From NCBI GenBank assembly GCA_951799405.1, contig OX637342.1, positions 930,001-994,000 of the forward strand: 64,000 bases of DNA, in the 5' to 3' direction. Of this stretch, positions 52,500 through 62,250 are shown piece by piece; within the stretch, counting starts at the first letter, position 1, and each line of letters begins with the position of its first letter. The notes under the pieces were generated by a model. That model did not search any database, had not been told where the DNA came from, and worked only from the letters and a program-made list of their open reading frames with translations. Both the position numbers and the translations under genes were made by a program. The DNA is from Agapetus fuscipes. Taxonomy: Eukaryota > Arthropoda > Insecta > Trichoptera > Glossosomatidae.

Positions 52500-53000
52500 A
52501 CCCCTATTAAAAGGGCGATCCAAGTTGTGCAACCGAACCCGGGCTCCTGCGTCCTAGGGTCCCCGAGACGTTTAAGAAAAATATTTTTTTGGCATAAATT
52601 TGTTTGAGGGCTAAGGTTTTTAAAACATTTACGGCCACGCCCTCATAGACCTTTTGGAAATTACTTAAAAGAGATATTTACTTATAATTAAAATTATTTT
52701 TGGGTCAGAATCAAAAGCAGCCTTCGAGACCAAAAACTTATAAAAAATTGAAAAGAAAAATATTTTAATACATTGTTGTACAAAAAGGATAAGACGAAGC
52801 TCGCTGTAACAAGTGTCATAGACCTCCAGAAGAGGTTTACCATAAACATACTCAAAGAGCCATCGGTTATCGTTTTGGTTCGCAATAAGTATGCATTTTT
52901 GGTTGACGCGGGGAGGTGTTGGTTGGAGGGGATAGTGTTGGGGGCCTCTGATTTTTCCGAGACCAGGGTCTCCAGTGGTCTTAATCCGGGCCTGGGAACT
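52500..53000. mobile_element. hAT-like non-autonomous element, longer copy
   Basis: Left TTAAAAGGGCGATCCAAGTT, GCAACCGAACCCGGGCTCCT; right GACCAGGGTCTCCAGTGGTC, TTAATCCGGGCCTGG. Same ends as 50573, but about 490 bp and with a distinct core. Confidence 0.65.
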
Positions 53001-54168
53001 ATATCCCACTCTAATAACAGAACTTAATCATTAATTATACTTTAAATTATCTAATTTAGAATCACCCTCTTGTTCCCGTCGTCTTCTAAAACCACAATTT
53101 TGTTCTTGTAGATTTATTACCGGCTTACAATGTAGGTATATCAATGCACTCCTCGGGAGATTAGTACGAAAGTATTTTTTACGCGGTCCGGCACAAAGTA
53201 GAGAGACACGAGCGTTGCTTCTGATGCATTTGATGAATGCCCCAAGTAAGATGACTTCTTAAAAGTTGTCACTCGAGTATAAAAAACGAAGGTTTTTAGT
53301 GGAAAAGTGTAGTTTTTGTGTAGAATAATTTTTACGGAGCGATTGGTGCTATGAAGTGAAAACCCATGCTGGATTCATTTCTTGTAAGGCTAAATGAATT
53401 TTTGTAAACTGAGTATTAATATTCACTGCATATTTTTCAATTTTATCAAAATACCGAAATCAGAATTTCTTTGAGCTAAGTCATTTATAGACATGAACAA
53501 GGTACCTTTAGAGCAATAGTATACAGCGGTATTTTTTAGACTAAAAAATAAAATAACCCATAATTCAGTTGGTGTTTTCAGTACCTTTGTGACAATTGGT
53601 AACTTACATCGAGTTGTTTTTTGTGGCCAAGAAAATTAATGGTGAATATATTGAATTTTTAACGATGTATTTAAGTTAAGATAAGTTGGAATCCTTCCCG
53701 AAACACAAGTTATGCTTACTTTGGGGAGTATTTATTGTAATTAGATGTTTTTTAATTGTAATATTATGTACATATTGATAAAAACAGTAAAGACCTTATG
53801 AATTCCGAAGACAACAAAATTCGCACTTACGGCCAGGTTGCAAAGGATACGGCAAACAAATAGTTTGTTATTGGATGCTTAGGATCAAATCACATAGAGG
53901 TGTGACGTTTGCCTTCTAAGCATTCACTTCTAAGCATTATTTTCTCTTGTACATACATCACGTCTCCCTCTCATTCTTTTTGTTACTTTTCCCCGTCTCA
54001 AACAACACTCATTCATTTTCTGGCACACCTTTTTTTAACGATTGACCAAACTCCACAAGCTCGAGCAGAATGATCTCAAAATGGCGTCGCGATGCTGCCA
54101 ACCTGATGAAATACGCGTCGTCCAGTAAATTATTCACTTTAACATCTCCACGTCATCATGAATTCTGT
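53001..54168. other. unassigned interval
   Basis: AT-rich. No ORF of note, no shared family. GTGACGTTTGCCTTCTAAGC and nearby TTCTAAGCATT repeats (53918-53942) are too short to interpret. Confidence 0.4.
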
Positions 54169-54169
54169 T

Positions 54170-54490
54170 CCTCCTTGATGGACGACAAAAAAAAAAACAA
54201 CGGCATTTTGTAAACACCGTTTTTTATTTTCATTATGTGAATCTATAAATTTTGTGTTTTCAGTTTTTTATTATTTTTATTTTGTGAATGTGGAAAATTT
54301 GTAAATTTATATCAGGATTTAAGGATGACATGCTCGTTCCTTTTTGATGAACGACAAACAATCTACATCATTTTGTAAACTAATTTTACGCATAGTTTTT
54401 TTTTTTTTTTTTTGAATATATAAATTTTGTGTTGTAATTTTATTTTTATTTTGTGAATGCTTATATTCTGTAAATTTATAACTGGGCTTA
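54170..54490 (+). repeat. diverged tandem duplication, ~170 bp unit
   Basis: TCCTTGATGGACGACAAAAA (54173) and CTTTTTGATGAACGACAAAC (54342) each lead into CATTTTGTAAAC, a T-rich block, ATAAATTTTGTGTT, TATTTTGTGAATG and TTGTAAATTTATA-like text, in order. Confidence 0.75.
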
Positions 54491-54764
54491 AGATGGCATT
54501 TCCAGATTTATCGTTAATTTTACATTTTGACATTTACAGCATACTGAAGTTAGATGCTTTTAATGTGCATCTCGGATGTCAAAACTCATGTCAAATATAA
54601 ACATTTTACATTCCGCATGCGATGTGTATTTTACATGAATTTAATTTATGAGCTGCTTCTTTCTGTACTTAACTTTGATATCTTATTTTTTTAGCTTAAA
54701 TCTTTGAACCTTCTTGAATTTTTCAAAAGAAATAATCTAATAAACTTCTAAATTAGAATCAAAT

Positions 54765-54955
54765 TTACCAACCTATTTTGTCCTTGCTAAAAATAGGTCA
54801 TTTAATAATACATAAATTATAAATTACCCGATGACATTTGTTAATTCAGGATTAAAGCTATCGTCTAGCAAACTTGATGGAAATCGAACGGGTGCTGATT
54901 TTATTTTAAACTTACACCAGATCAATAGACTTGTCCGTTCGGCCATAGCGCCATA
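54765..54955 (-). mobile_element. SC tRNA-derived SINE, diverged
   Basis: CCAACCTATTTTGTCCTTGC, AATTACCCGATGACATTTGT and the head complement TGGAAATCGAACGGG, CGTTCGGCCATAGCGCC. Confidence 0.72.
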
Positions 54956-55710
54956 AAATTCAGAGTATGGCAAATACAAATAAAACATTACATGGATAAT
55001 TACTTACTTTAATGAAACAAAGACCTTTAATGAGACAATCAATTGAAAATCATGTGAATCCACACATTTTTTGTTTTGTTTTTTTTTTTTTTTTAAATCA
55101 TCTCAAAAACTGATTTAAAAAATTGAAGGTATTTAAAAAAAAATTGCCGAATTAAAAATATGCTTAGCTGAGTTTTTTTAAACAATTAATATAATATTAA
55201 GATAAACAAAAAAATATATTTTTTTCAATAAAAATCTTCATAATTTTACGAATACTTTTTGATTGAAAATTGAGATCGCATCAATGATAAAATGGTACAA
55301 AAAAAACTCACTTGCTCACTCTTCAACCAAAATCCGGAGCTCAGTATTAAACTTTACTTTGCGTTTTATTAGAAATATAAGTAAACTTAAACAGAGCCTC
55401 AAGTGAGCATTTAGATCTCCATACATTTTTGTGAACACTATAGTTGATATAAGTAACGTGTATACTTAGGCATCATTCACAGGTTTTTTAAAGTATTACG
55501 AAACTAGCTGATCCGACAAACGTTGTCCTGTCCAAATTAACAAAAATCGACAGGAAAAATGTTGATAGATTGTTGTAAAAATGAAAATATGAGAAGAAAA
55601 CATTCATAATGAAGGTGCCTTCCTTCTTTTCTTCATCAGCCTTCCTCAGACCACTTCTGGATTTGGGCTTTCTCCAATCTTCTCTATGACGGGCAGGACC
55701 ATGACAGGTG
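54956..55710. other. unassigned interval
   Basis: Very AT-rich with long T and A runs (55080, 55136). The 75-codon minus ORF at 55488-55715 abuts a LINE end and is not a gene. Confidence 0.4.
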
Positions 55711-55714
55711 CCCA

Positions 55715-55915
55715 AAAACGATCGCCCAGTGGTGGCTCAGGATGTTAAAGCGGGGAGTGGGGAGACTTCAACTAAGGTGACTGGATGACATTAAAGGCAC
55801 TGCAGGCAGATGATGGCTGAACACAGAAGTTAATAGACAGGAATGGAGAGGATTGGAGGAGGCCTACGTCCAGGAGTGGACTGAGAAAGGATAAGGAAGA
55901 GGAAGAAGCAGAAAG
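55715..55915 (+). mobile_element. LINE 3' end (fourth lineage)
   Basis: Plus translation gives RWLRMLKRGVGRLQLR, a stop, LDDIKGTAGR, then WRGLEEAYVQEWTEKG. The DDIK..AG..W......WR.LEEAYVQEW tail is diagnostic of a common insect LINE C-terminus, the same broad type as at 43885. Confidence 0.82.
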
Positions 55916-55919
55916 TTTT

Positions 55920-56000
55920 GAGTCTTATACCAAACCATGAGTCAAGGAACAATGTCAATGTCTTCAAGATATATGTCGATGTATATCTTTGCAAGTTATA
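55920..56000 (-). repeat. possible R1 remnant
   Basis: CTTATACCAAACCATGAGTC resembles the R1 5' end on the minus strand; TATATCTTTGCAAGTTATAT resembles the tail of a plus copy. Too short for certainty. Confidence 0.35.
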
Positions 56001-56504
56001 TTATTTATTATTGTTAGGTGGAAAACAGCCGAATCGTTTTAGCTGTTCTCGAGTGGTGCGGTTACCAACGAACGCCATTTCATTTTTATTATAAAGTCAT
56101 ACCACAAATAAAAATAATAGGTAGGTACCTTTGAAGATTTGTAGAAAAACAGATCTGTCGGGATGTGAAGGGGCCTCCTCCTTGTCTGCCAGTCAACCTC
56201 TAACCTGCGAGCAACGCGTCAAGCCAACAACGGGTTGCTTATCGAATCACAAACATCAGAAACCACGGGAACTTCTAGCAAGGTCTATTGTGTGCCTGTA
56301 TTATTTTTTATTACATCACCTAAGAAAAAATATTGTACCTTTAAAGTTTAAGAGTACAAAGTGCCCATATAAAATGTGTTAATATTTGGCGGCTAAGGCA
56401 TTTAAATTTCAATTCTCATTTTTTGTTGATATTTTGTATATTTTAATTTTATTATTTTACTTAGTAGTTGTTTGTTTTATATAGTTGATGTAATTAATCA
56501 TTTG
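56001..56504. other. unassigned interval
   Basis: An 83-codon plus ORF (56131-56382) in a slightly GC-richer block has no recognised domain. Confidence 0.35.
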
Positions 56505-56760
56505 TATACCTTGACTCATAATATTGGTATGAGACTGACCTTTCATACTGTAAAAAATGGTTCACTTTGCCAATGTCACCTCTGTTTCAGGGAAGTTCAG
56601 CAAGAGCTGCCAGGCGTATGTTCATTTGGCATTGGGATTTTATGTTGTATGTAGACCACATGTGGCATATGTAAGAGTAATTAAACAAGTGTATGTTTGT
56701 GGGAATGCATGCAATGTGAATCTTAAATATAATATATATTTGCATCTTTATTCTATAACC
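56505..56760 (+). repeat. R1 family copy
   Basis: ACCTTGACTCATAATATTGG, ATGTCACCTCTGTTTCAGGG, CATGTGGCATATGTAAGAG, ending ATTTGCATCTTTATTC. Confidence 0.86.
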
Positions 56761-56774
56761 ACATTACCAGCCCA

Positions 56775-57045
56775 TTGCCGAGAGTATCAAAATTGATTTC
56801 CCGTTTCAGTGTTTATTTGAAAACCCCAATGTAAAAAATACTGCTAAGGCTTACTTGGCCTGCACAATAAATGATTACCAGTACCGGGAGATGCGAAGTC
56901 ATCACTTCAATCGAAGTGGTTGGTGTAAGACCGCCTTTCTAACCTGTAAAACAAAATAAGGTCCACTCGCCACATACGAAACCCTTCGCGGATAAAGCGT
57001 CAAGAAGTTATACTATATGCGTGGCTTAATTGCGTTTTTTTTGCG
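56775..57045 (+). mobile_element. SB SINE lacking its head
   Basis: GCCGAGAGTATCAAAATTGA, CCCGTTTCAGTGTTTATTTG, CAATCGAAGTGGTTGGTGTA, CACTCGCCACATACGAAACC, TTATACTATATGCGTGGC. Confidence 0.83.
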
Positions 57046-57357
57046 ATATACCAGATACCTATTCACTCTACAAATTAGTGAAAATCTTTGAGATAAAGAA
57101 GAGAACCTGCTTTATATTCAAGACCCGCAACTTGGTGAGTATAGGATAGAGGTTGTATATGCCTATGAAGCATTTACTCCCACAAACAGCTTTCAGGTGT
57201 AACTGGTCGGACGTCAAGAGTGATTGACAGGCGCTGGTTCGTGCCAGACCGATCTCACCAACTAAGAACCTCACCATAGGAGTCTAGTGCCTATCTGTAC
57301 CCAAACATAGGTGGCCTAACCAGGTGAGGTTTGTTATTCGTTTTTTTATTAATCTAT
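57046..57357. other. unassigned interval
   Basis: Moderately GC-rich around 57180-57290, with minus-strand frames open; no family recognised. Confidence 0.35.
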
Positions 57358-57564
57358 TCGTCCCCTTGCTAGTTTGTCTTATGTCCATCAGATGTAATTT
57401 CACATGAGCAATATTTGTATGTGTAGGTACAGGACCAATGTGTCTTTTGAAAACTGGAAATAGATTTTCAAAATATTGTGCAGAATGTACTTCTTAAGAC
57501 AATTTGATTGAAAGGTCATATTTGGTTCAAATAGTAGATAAACGCAACAAACACTGGGGATACG
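57358..57564. mobile_element. M1 MITE
   Basis: TCGTCCCCTTGCTAGTTTGT, AATTTCACATGAGCAATATT, AGATAAACGCAACAAACACT: both ends recognisable. Confidence 0.8.
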
Positions 57565-57566
57565 TG

Positions 57567-57655
57567 TTAGTAACTCTGTCGCTATGCCACTAAAGGTGGG
57601 CAGAGCCTCAGTAGAGTTGCCTTAGCTTCTTCCTATCCTTGCATACTCGTACTAA
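57567..57655 (-). mobile_element. LINE 3' terminus scrap (RTE-like)
   Basis: GTAACTCTGTCGCTATGCCA, GTGGGCAGAGCCTCAGTAGA, CTTCCTATCCTTGCATAC: complement of the RGSGHP end plus 3' repeat. Confidence 0.72.
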
Positions 57656-57734
57656 TCTCATTACAATACTTATTGTAGATTCTATGAAGATTTCGGAAAA
57701 TGAAAGGTTCTTCGTCACTTATTAGAGCTCCATC

Positions 57735-57920
57735 ATATAAAAGTTGTTATGCAGATGACCACCCATACTGTAAAATTGGTACATTTAACAATTTTACCCT
57801 AGTGTCAGTGGTAGTTGCTCGGACTATGTTAATTGAGTTTTGTATATTTCTTAAATTGGAACACATGCAGCATGTGTAAGCACGAGCTTATACGTGTATT
57901 CTTATCTCGAATGTTAATAT
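57735..57920 (+). repeat. R1 family copy, diverged
   Basis: GTTGTTATGCAGATGACCAC, CCCATACTGTAAAATTGG, AACACATGCAGCATGTGTAA. Confidence 0.7.
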
Positions 57921-58424
57921 AATATTATGTTCGCAATGTTTATTAAGTAAACATTCAATGTTATTTATAATTGAGTTAATTTTTGTCCGTTTAAATATAT
58001 TCTTGAGTATATTTTGGAACCGACTATGAATAAGTCACCCACAGCCAATTTAGAAAGATTAACCGACCTGACAAACTTCTAGACCATGGTCTGATTATCC
58101 AAATGTATGGATTCTTTCCATCTTTCCAATACTTCCTCTTAGTTCTTCGTAACACAACACTGAGGAAATCCTGTTACTTTGAAGTGACCGAGCTTGTATC
58201 AACAGTAAAAAGTATCACTGTTTGTATTCAAAAGTGCTTTCATGTTTAAATACTTTTAACATTCTCTTAAACATCAAATTACCGCAATGTGAATGTGTCA
58301 ATATTTTTGCAGGAAATGCAATGAATGCCATCTCTAATGCATGATCAAACTTGCAATTATAAGTTTACATAAAGCATTCACACTTATTTAATGTTTGTTT
58401 GTTCATTAGCTCGTATGTGCTCAC
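57921..58424. other. unassigned interval
   Basis: Nothing supported. Confidence 0.4.
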
Positions 58425-58605
58425 ACTTAGACATATTCCATACGCATCAACAAAAGAAATTCTAAACATAAATTGAGACGAACTTTGCAATTCTTGCTAC
58501 ATACCCATTAATTATATTAAACATATATTATAAAATATTAAACATGGGTGACAGTGTGAAAAGTGACCCAATTTTTTACAAGATGGTTGATTAGACACAC
58601 AGAAC
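58425..58605 (-). repeat. R1 family copy, highly diverged
   Basis: GAACTTTGCAATTCTTGCTA, GGGTGACAGTGTGAAAAGTG, ATTTTTTACAAGATGGTTG in R1 order on the minus strand. Confidence 0.55.
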
Positions 58606-59229
58606 TAATTGTAGAAGGAACATCTTACATCTTGTGTAAATATTGAATACCTATTCATGCTTTCAACAGATATAATATTGCAGTCTCTTTGATTATATGT
58701 ACCTACATATTTTTTAGTTAAGCTACAAAATAAATCACTATTATGGAGATAGTGAACATTCAATTTCAAACAAAGGTTTTAAATTGTCAATTTCAAATTT
58801 TACGAACTTTTTAAAAAAAATATCACAATATAATTAATGTCAAGTAAAGCAATACTTCGAAGTGTTTTTAATATAAGATAAACAAATTTAACGCGCACCG
58901 CTATTTTGTGACTGATATGTGTACAAAGTCTGCCAATATTTTCAAAGTTACGTGCATTTAGCAAGACAAATTGCACACCAAGCGCTCATGCATTTTTCTT
59001 AACCGCTTTGCTGCCAAAGGCAAAATATCTCGTTAAAATACTGTGTACGCTATATATACCCAAAACAAGATAAATTATCTTTTACAACAAAATAAAAAGG
59101 CAAAGCGTTTTTCCTGCACAAGTCACTATCTAAAAAAATAATAAAATTATTCAAGAGAGCGATTCAACCGATTTTAATCTCTTGTATTGCAGATGATTGT
59201 TTGTATCACTGATATAATCATATACTTGG
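58606..59229. other. unassigned interval
   Basis: AT-rich; nothing supported. Confidence 0.4.
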
Positions 59230-59478
59230 GAGTCTATAATCTATAATCTAAGTTGCAAGGATATATTCATTCAAAGCTCTCAGATGTATTCCCACAAACA
59301 AACACGTGTAGTTCGCGCTCACAAATTCTGATTGTGTACTTACAAATAAAATCCAAACCTCAAATGAACATAAGCCCAACAACTTTTGCCGACCTTCCAT
59401 GCACAGGGGTGACTTTGGCAAAGTGAACCATTTTTTACAGTATAGGTGGTTAGCCTCATACCAACCTATAAGTCAAGA
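59230..59478 (-). repeat. R1 family copy
   Basis: Tail AGTCTATAATCTATAATCTA; body as in the 11500 copy, ending CAACCTATAAGTCAAGATG. Confidence 0.92.
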
Positions 59479-59904
59479 TGATAGATAAAATATCATGCAG
59501 GAATATTACATGGTATTTTGACACCTCTTCTTTTCACAAATTTTTTGTCGTTGAATCTTGTCTTCAGCAGTGGAGCAGTTAATTTCCCTTGCAAATTTAC
59601 GGTGCATTCGTTAGGGCAGACGATGTTTTCTCTTCGTCTCTGTAGCAGTTTTCCCATTATTATGAAACCTAATTTTCTCTTCAGAGTATTAAAGCAAGTA
59701 TTTTGTTATTTGCCACGATGCGATGCTGGTACTTAAATTAATTTAAGACTGTCGTAATTCTTCTTTTAATGTCCGCAGCTGAAATATCTTATAGTTTTTA
59801 AAATAGACGGTTGTTTTCTAGTTTCCCAGTAAAAGACTACCCACTCGTAATTTGAAGCGGTTTTCATTTTATTTTCGCAATTTAACAATGATGAAATGAA
59901 CACG
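59479..59904. other. unassigned interval
   Basis: 72-codon plus ORF (59518-59736), no domain recognised. Confidence 0.35.
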
Positions 59905-60010
59905 CAGGTCCGCAATATAATGGTTAATGCAATGTACTCCTAAGAGGCATGTCGTGAGCTCAAATCAATCATTTACATTTCAAATAAGCTCTTTTTGATG
60001 AAAGCTCAAA
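59905..60010 (+). mobile_element. SINE head, SA-like and diverged
   Basis: AGGTCCGCAATATAATGGTT (A-box region) and CGTGAGCTCAAATCAATCAT (damaged B-box), then ATTTACATTTCAAATAAGCT as in the SA body. Confidence 0.5.
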
Positions 60011-60221
60011 CCCTCCTTTTACCCGTCCTATAAGTATGTGTCAGGAAGTTCCACAACATACCTTTTTGTACGCTCATACAAAACATTATTTTGACGGAAA
60101 GTCTCACATTGAAGTTGAAAGAAAAATTAATCTGTCTTTACCCAAAACATCGCTTTTATGGATGTATCCAGTAATGTTATATTATTATTATTTACTGATT
60201 TATAAAATGTAATTTGTCGTG

Positions 60222-60469
60222 TATGTTCCTTGACTTATTGGTTGGTATGCGGCTGACCACCCATTCTGTAAAAATGGTTCACTTTGCCAATGTCACCCCT
60301 GTTACAGGGAAGGACGGCAAGAGTTGCAGGGTGTATGTCCATTTGAGATTTGGTTTTTATGTTGTAGGTTCACATGAGGCATGTGCTAGCACGAACTTGT
60401 ACGTGTCTGGTTGTGAGAATGCATGTAATGTGAATCTCCAACGCAAAATATCTTTGCAACTTAGATTAG
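60222..60469 (+). repeat. R1 family copy
   Basis: GTTCCTTGACTTATTGGTTG to ATCTTTGCAACTTAGATTAG. It ends directly where the LTR starts. A 133-codon ORF runs through it into the LTR; R1 itself shows no evidence of coding. Confidence 0.92.
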
Positions 60470-62231
60470 ATGTCGCGACTGATTCCAAGCCGCTGACAAA
60501 AAATAAAAGAAAACCGGGAAATTCGAAGACAACGTTGACAGCACTGCAAGCAACGTTGACAGCATTACGTTGGCTTCACTTCCGTTTCCCCCACGCAAAA
60601 GGGATGCGAGGCTAATACCACAGGCGGAGTTCGGACAGAGGTGGCCGTGCCCAGTCGACAGGAGACGGGACCGATTCACTTTGTGGGCGACCAGCGAGAC
60701 GAGCAGACGTGACGTATCGGACGACGGTCCGCGACGGAGGGCTCGCCCGCCCTTCTCAGGATTCGACATGCATCATCTCAAGTAACACCTACCTTCCCAT
60801 ATCCCAATCCCTTTTCCCCACCAACGTCCCATAATCCCCCTTATATTTATTTTCATCTCAGATCTGTAATTGTTTAAAATTTCCAATAATTAATAATGTG
60901 ACCGCGTGATCCGGCCATTTGCTATTTTGAGTTTCACGTAAAGTTGTTTAATCTGTTGGCATCCTATGCTATAATGGAATAATTATTATCCTAAATGATG
61001 TTTAATGTCTGTTTCCGTATAATGATGAATTGTTTTCACGGATTTATTGTTTAATTTATCCTGATTAATAAATTCTTTCGCCATGATGCGAAAGCATTTT
61101 ATCTTGTCTTTACCAAAGAATAACCATCTGATTACAATGGGTTGTCTACATTTGTCATTTTTAGTTATGGATAATTCAAATCAGATAATCGATTGCTTTT
61201 CTTAAATTCCTTTTTTTGATATTCCTCCAAGAGAATAGAGCATGTTTCTCATATGACTTTCATCTATTGGTTTAATGTTATTATACTGAAATCATTAAGC
61301 CTACATTGTATTGTGATTTACGTAAATAAATAACCTCACTTTGAATTTTGCTCGTGGTCTATCCACGCAGTAGTGAGACTGATCAAGTGAATGTTTGCCT
61401 TCTCTTTGTGAATACTTTGAGCATGTAGCTTGTTCTACGAGTGTGTTTTCAGGTATTCCACATTATTGTAATAAAATCAGTGAATACCTACGTGTATTAT
61501 TTGTTCGAGAAATACATTCTGTTTTCTCGTGCGTCCTCAGACGCCATTTACTGTTTGCCTTCTCTTTGTGAATACTTTGAGCATGTAGCTTGTTCTACGA
61601 GGTGTTTTCAGATATTCCACATTATTGTAATTAAATCAGTGAATACCTACGTGTATTATTTGTTCGAGAAATACATTTTGTTTTCCTCGCGCGTCCCCAG
61701 ACGCCATTTTGTTTTTGGTACTCAATTCCTTCCAGAAGCTTTCGACGCCATCTTCCTTTTGTTTGTTTACATGTGATCTCGATTGTCATGGAAGCTTTCG
61801 AAAGTGCTCTTGGATATTATAAAGTCTCAAGACTGTTTATACTTTTATTAACGAAAGTTCATGTCTACCTTTGGGGTAATGATAATTATTAATAAACCAT
61901 AAATAAAACAAATAACTTTGAATATTGAGAACTTTATTAGATAAGCTTCTCGTAGTTTGACGAGTTTATACATCGATAATATAACTATGAGTTACCTCCT
62001 CTGTAAATGTTGTTCTTCTGTTTAAAGAATTATTTCTTTTAAATAAACCACATTCCCTCTTTCACCTTTTGTTTCTCTTTTCTTTGGTTTTGGAACTTTC
62101 TATTTCAGGCTGTAGTCACAACCCATCTATAACCACCCTGAGACGAGGACGTCAATGTTCACACACCACCCTGAAGTTAGCCGGCGGGTTTTTGACAGTG
62201 AAGCCTCGACGTAGTCGGGCGACGCTGTTAC
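60470..62231 (+). mobile_element. 5' LTR of an LTR retrotransposon (Ty3/Gypsy-like)
   Basis: Starts TGTCGCGACTGATTCCAAGC immediately after an R1 tail and ends CGGGCGACGCTGTTACA, giving TGT...ACA termini. A primer-binding-site-like TGGCGCCCACCGCGG follows one base later, which fixes the right end. At about 1.76 kb the LTR is long. The first ~300 bp are GC-rich, the rest AT-rich. It contains a 160 bp tandem duplication. The left end is inferred from its TGT start and position; the second LTR is outside the window. Confidence 0.6.
61392..61710 (+). repeat. 160 bp tandem duplication inside the LTR
   Basis: TGTTTGCCTTCTCTTTGTGA begins units at 61392 and 61552, each ending AGACGCCATTT. The units differ at only a few positions, so the duplication is recent relative to other repeats here. 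Confidence 0.92.
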
Positions 62232-62232
62232 A

Positions 62233-62250
62233 CTGGCGCCCACCGCGGGT
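62233..62250 (+). promoter_or_regulatory. primer-binding site
   Basis: TGGCGCCCACCGCGGG is complementary in form to a tRNA 3' end (reads CCA at the paired end) and stands one base after the TTACA end of the LTR. In LTR elements a host tRNA primes minus-strand DNA synthesis here. The exact tRNA is not determined. Confidence 0.65.

Noticed and set aside
52665..53009. 114-codon minus ORF as a gene
   Set aside because: It lies within the hAT-like non-autonomous element and begins in its terminal repeat.
60214..60615. 133-codon plus ORF as a gene
   Set aside because: It crosses the boundary between an R1 copy and the LTR start, so it is a fusion of two repeats.
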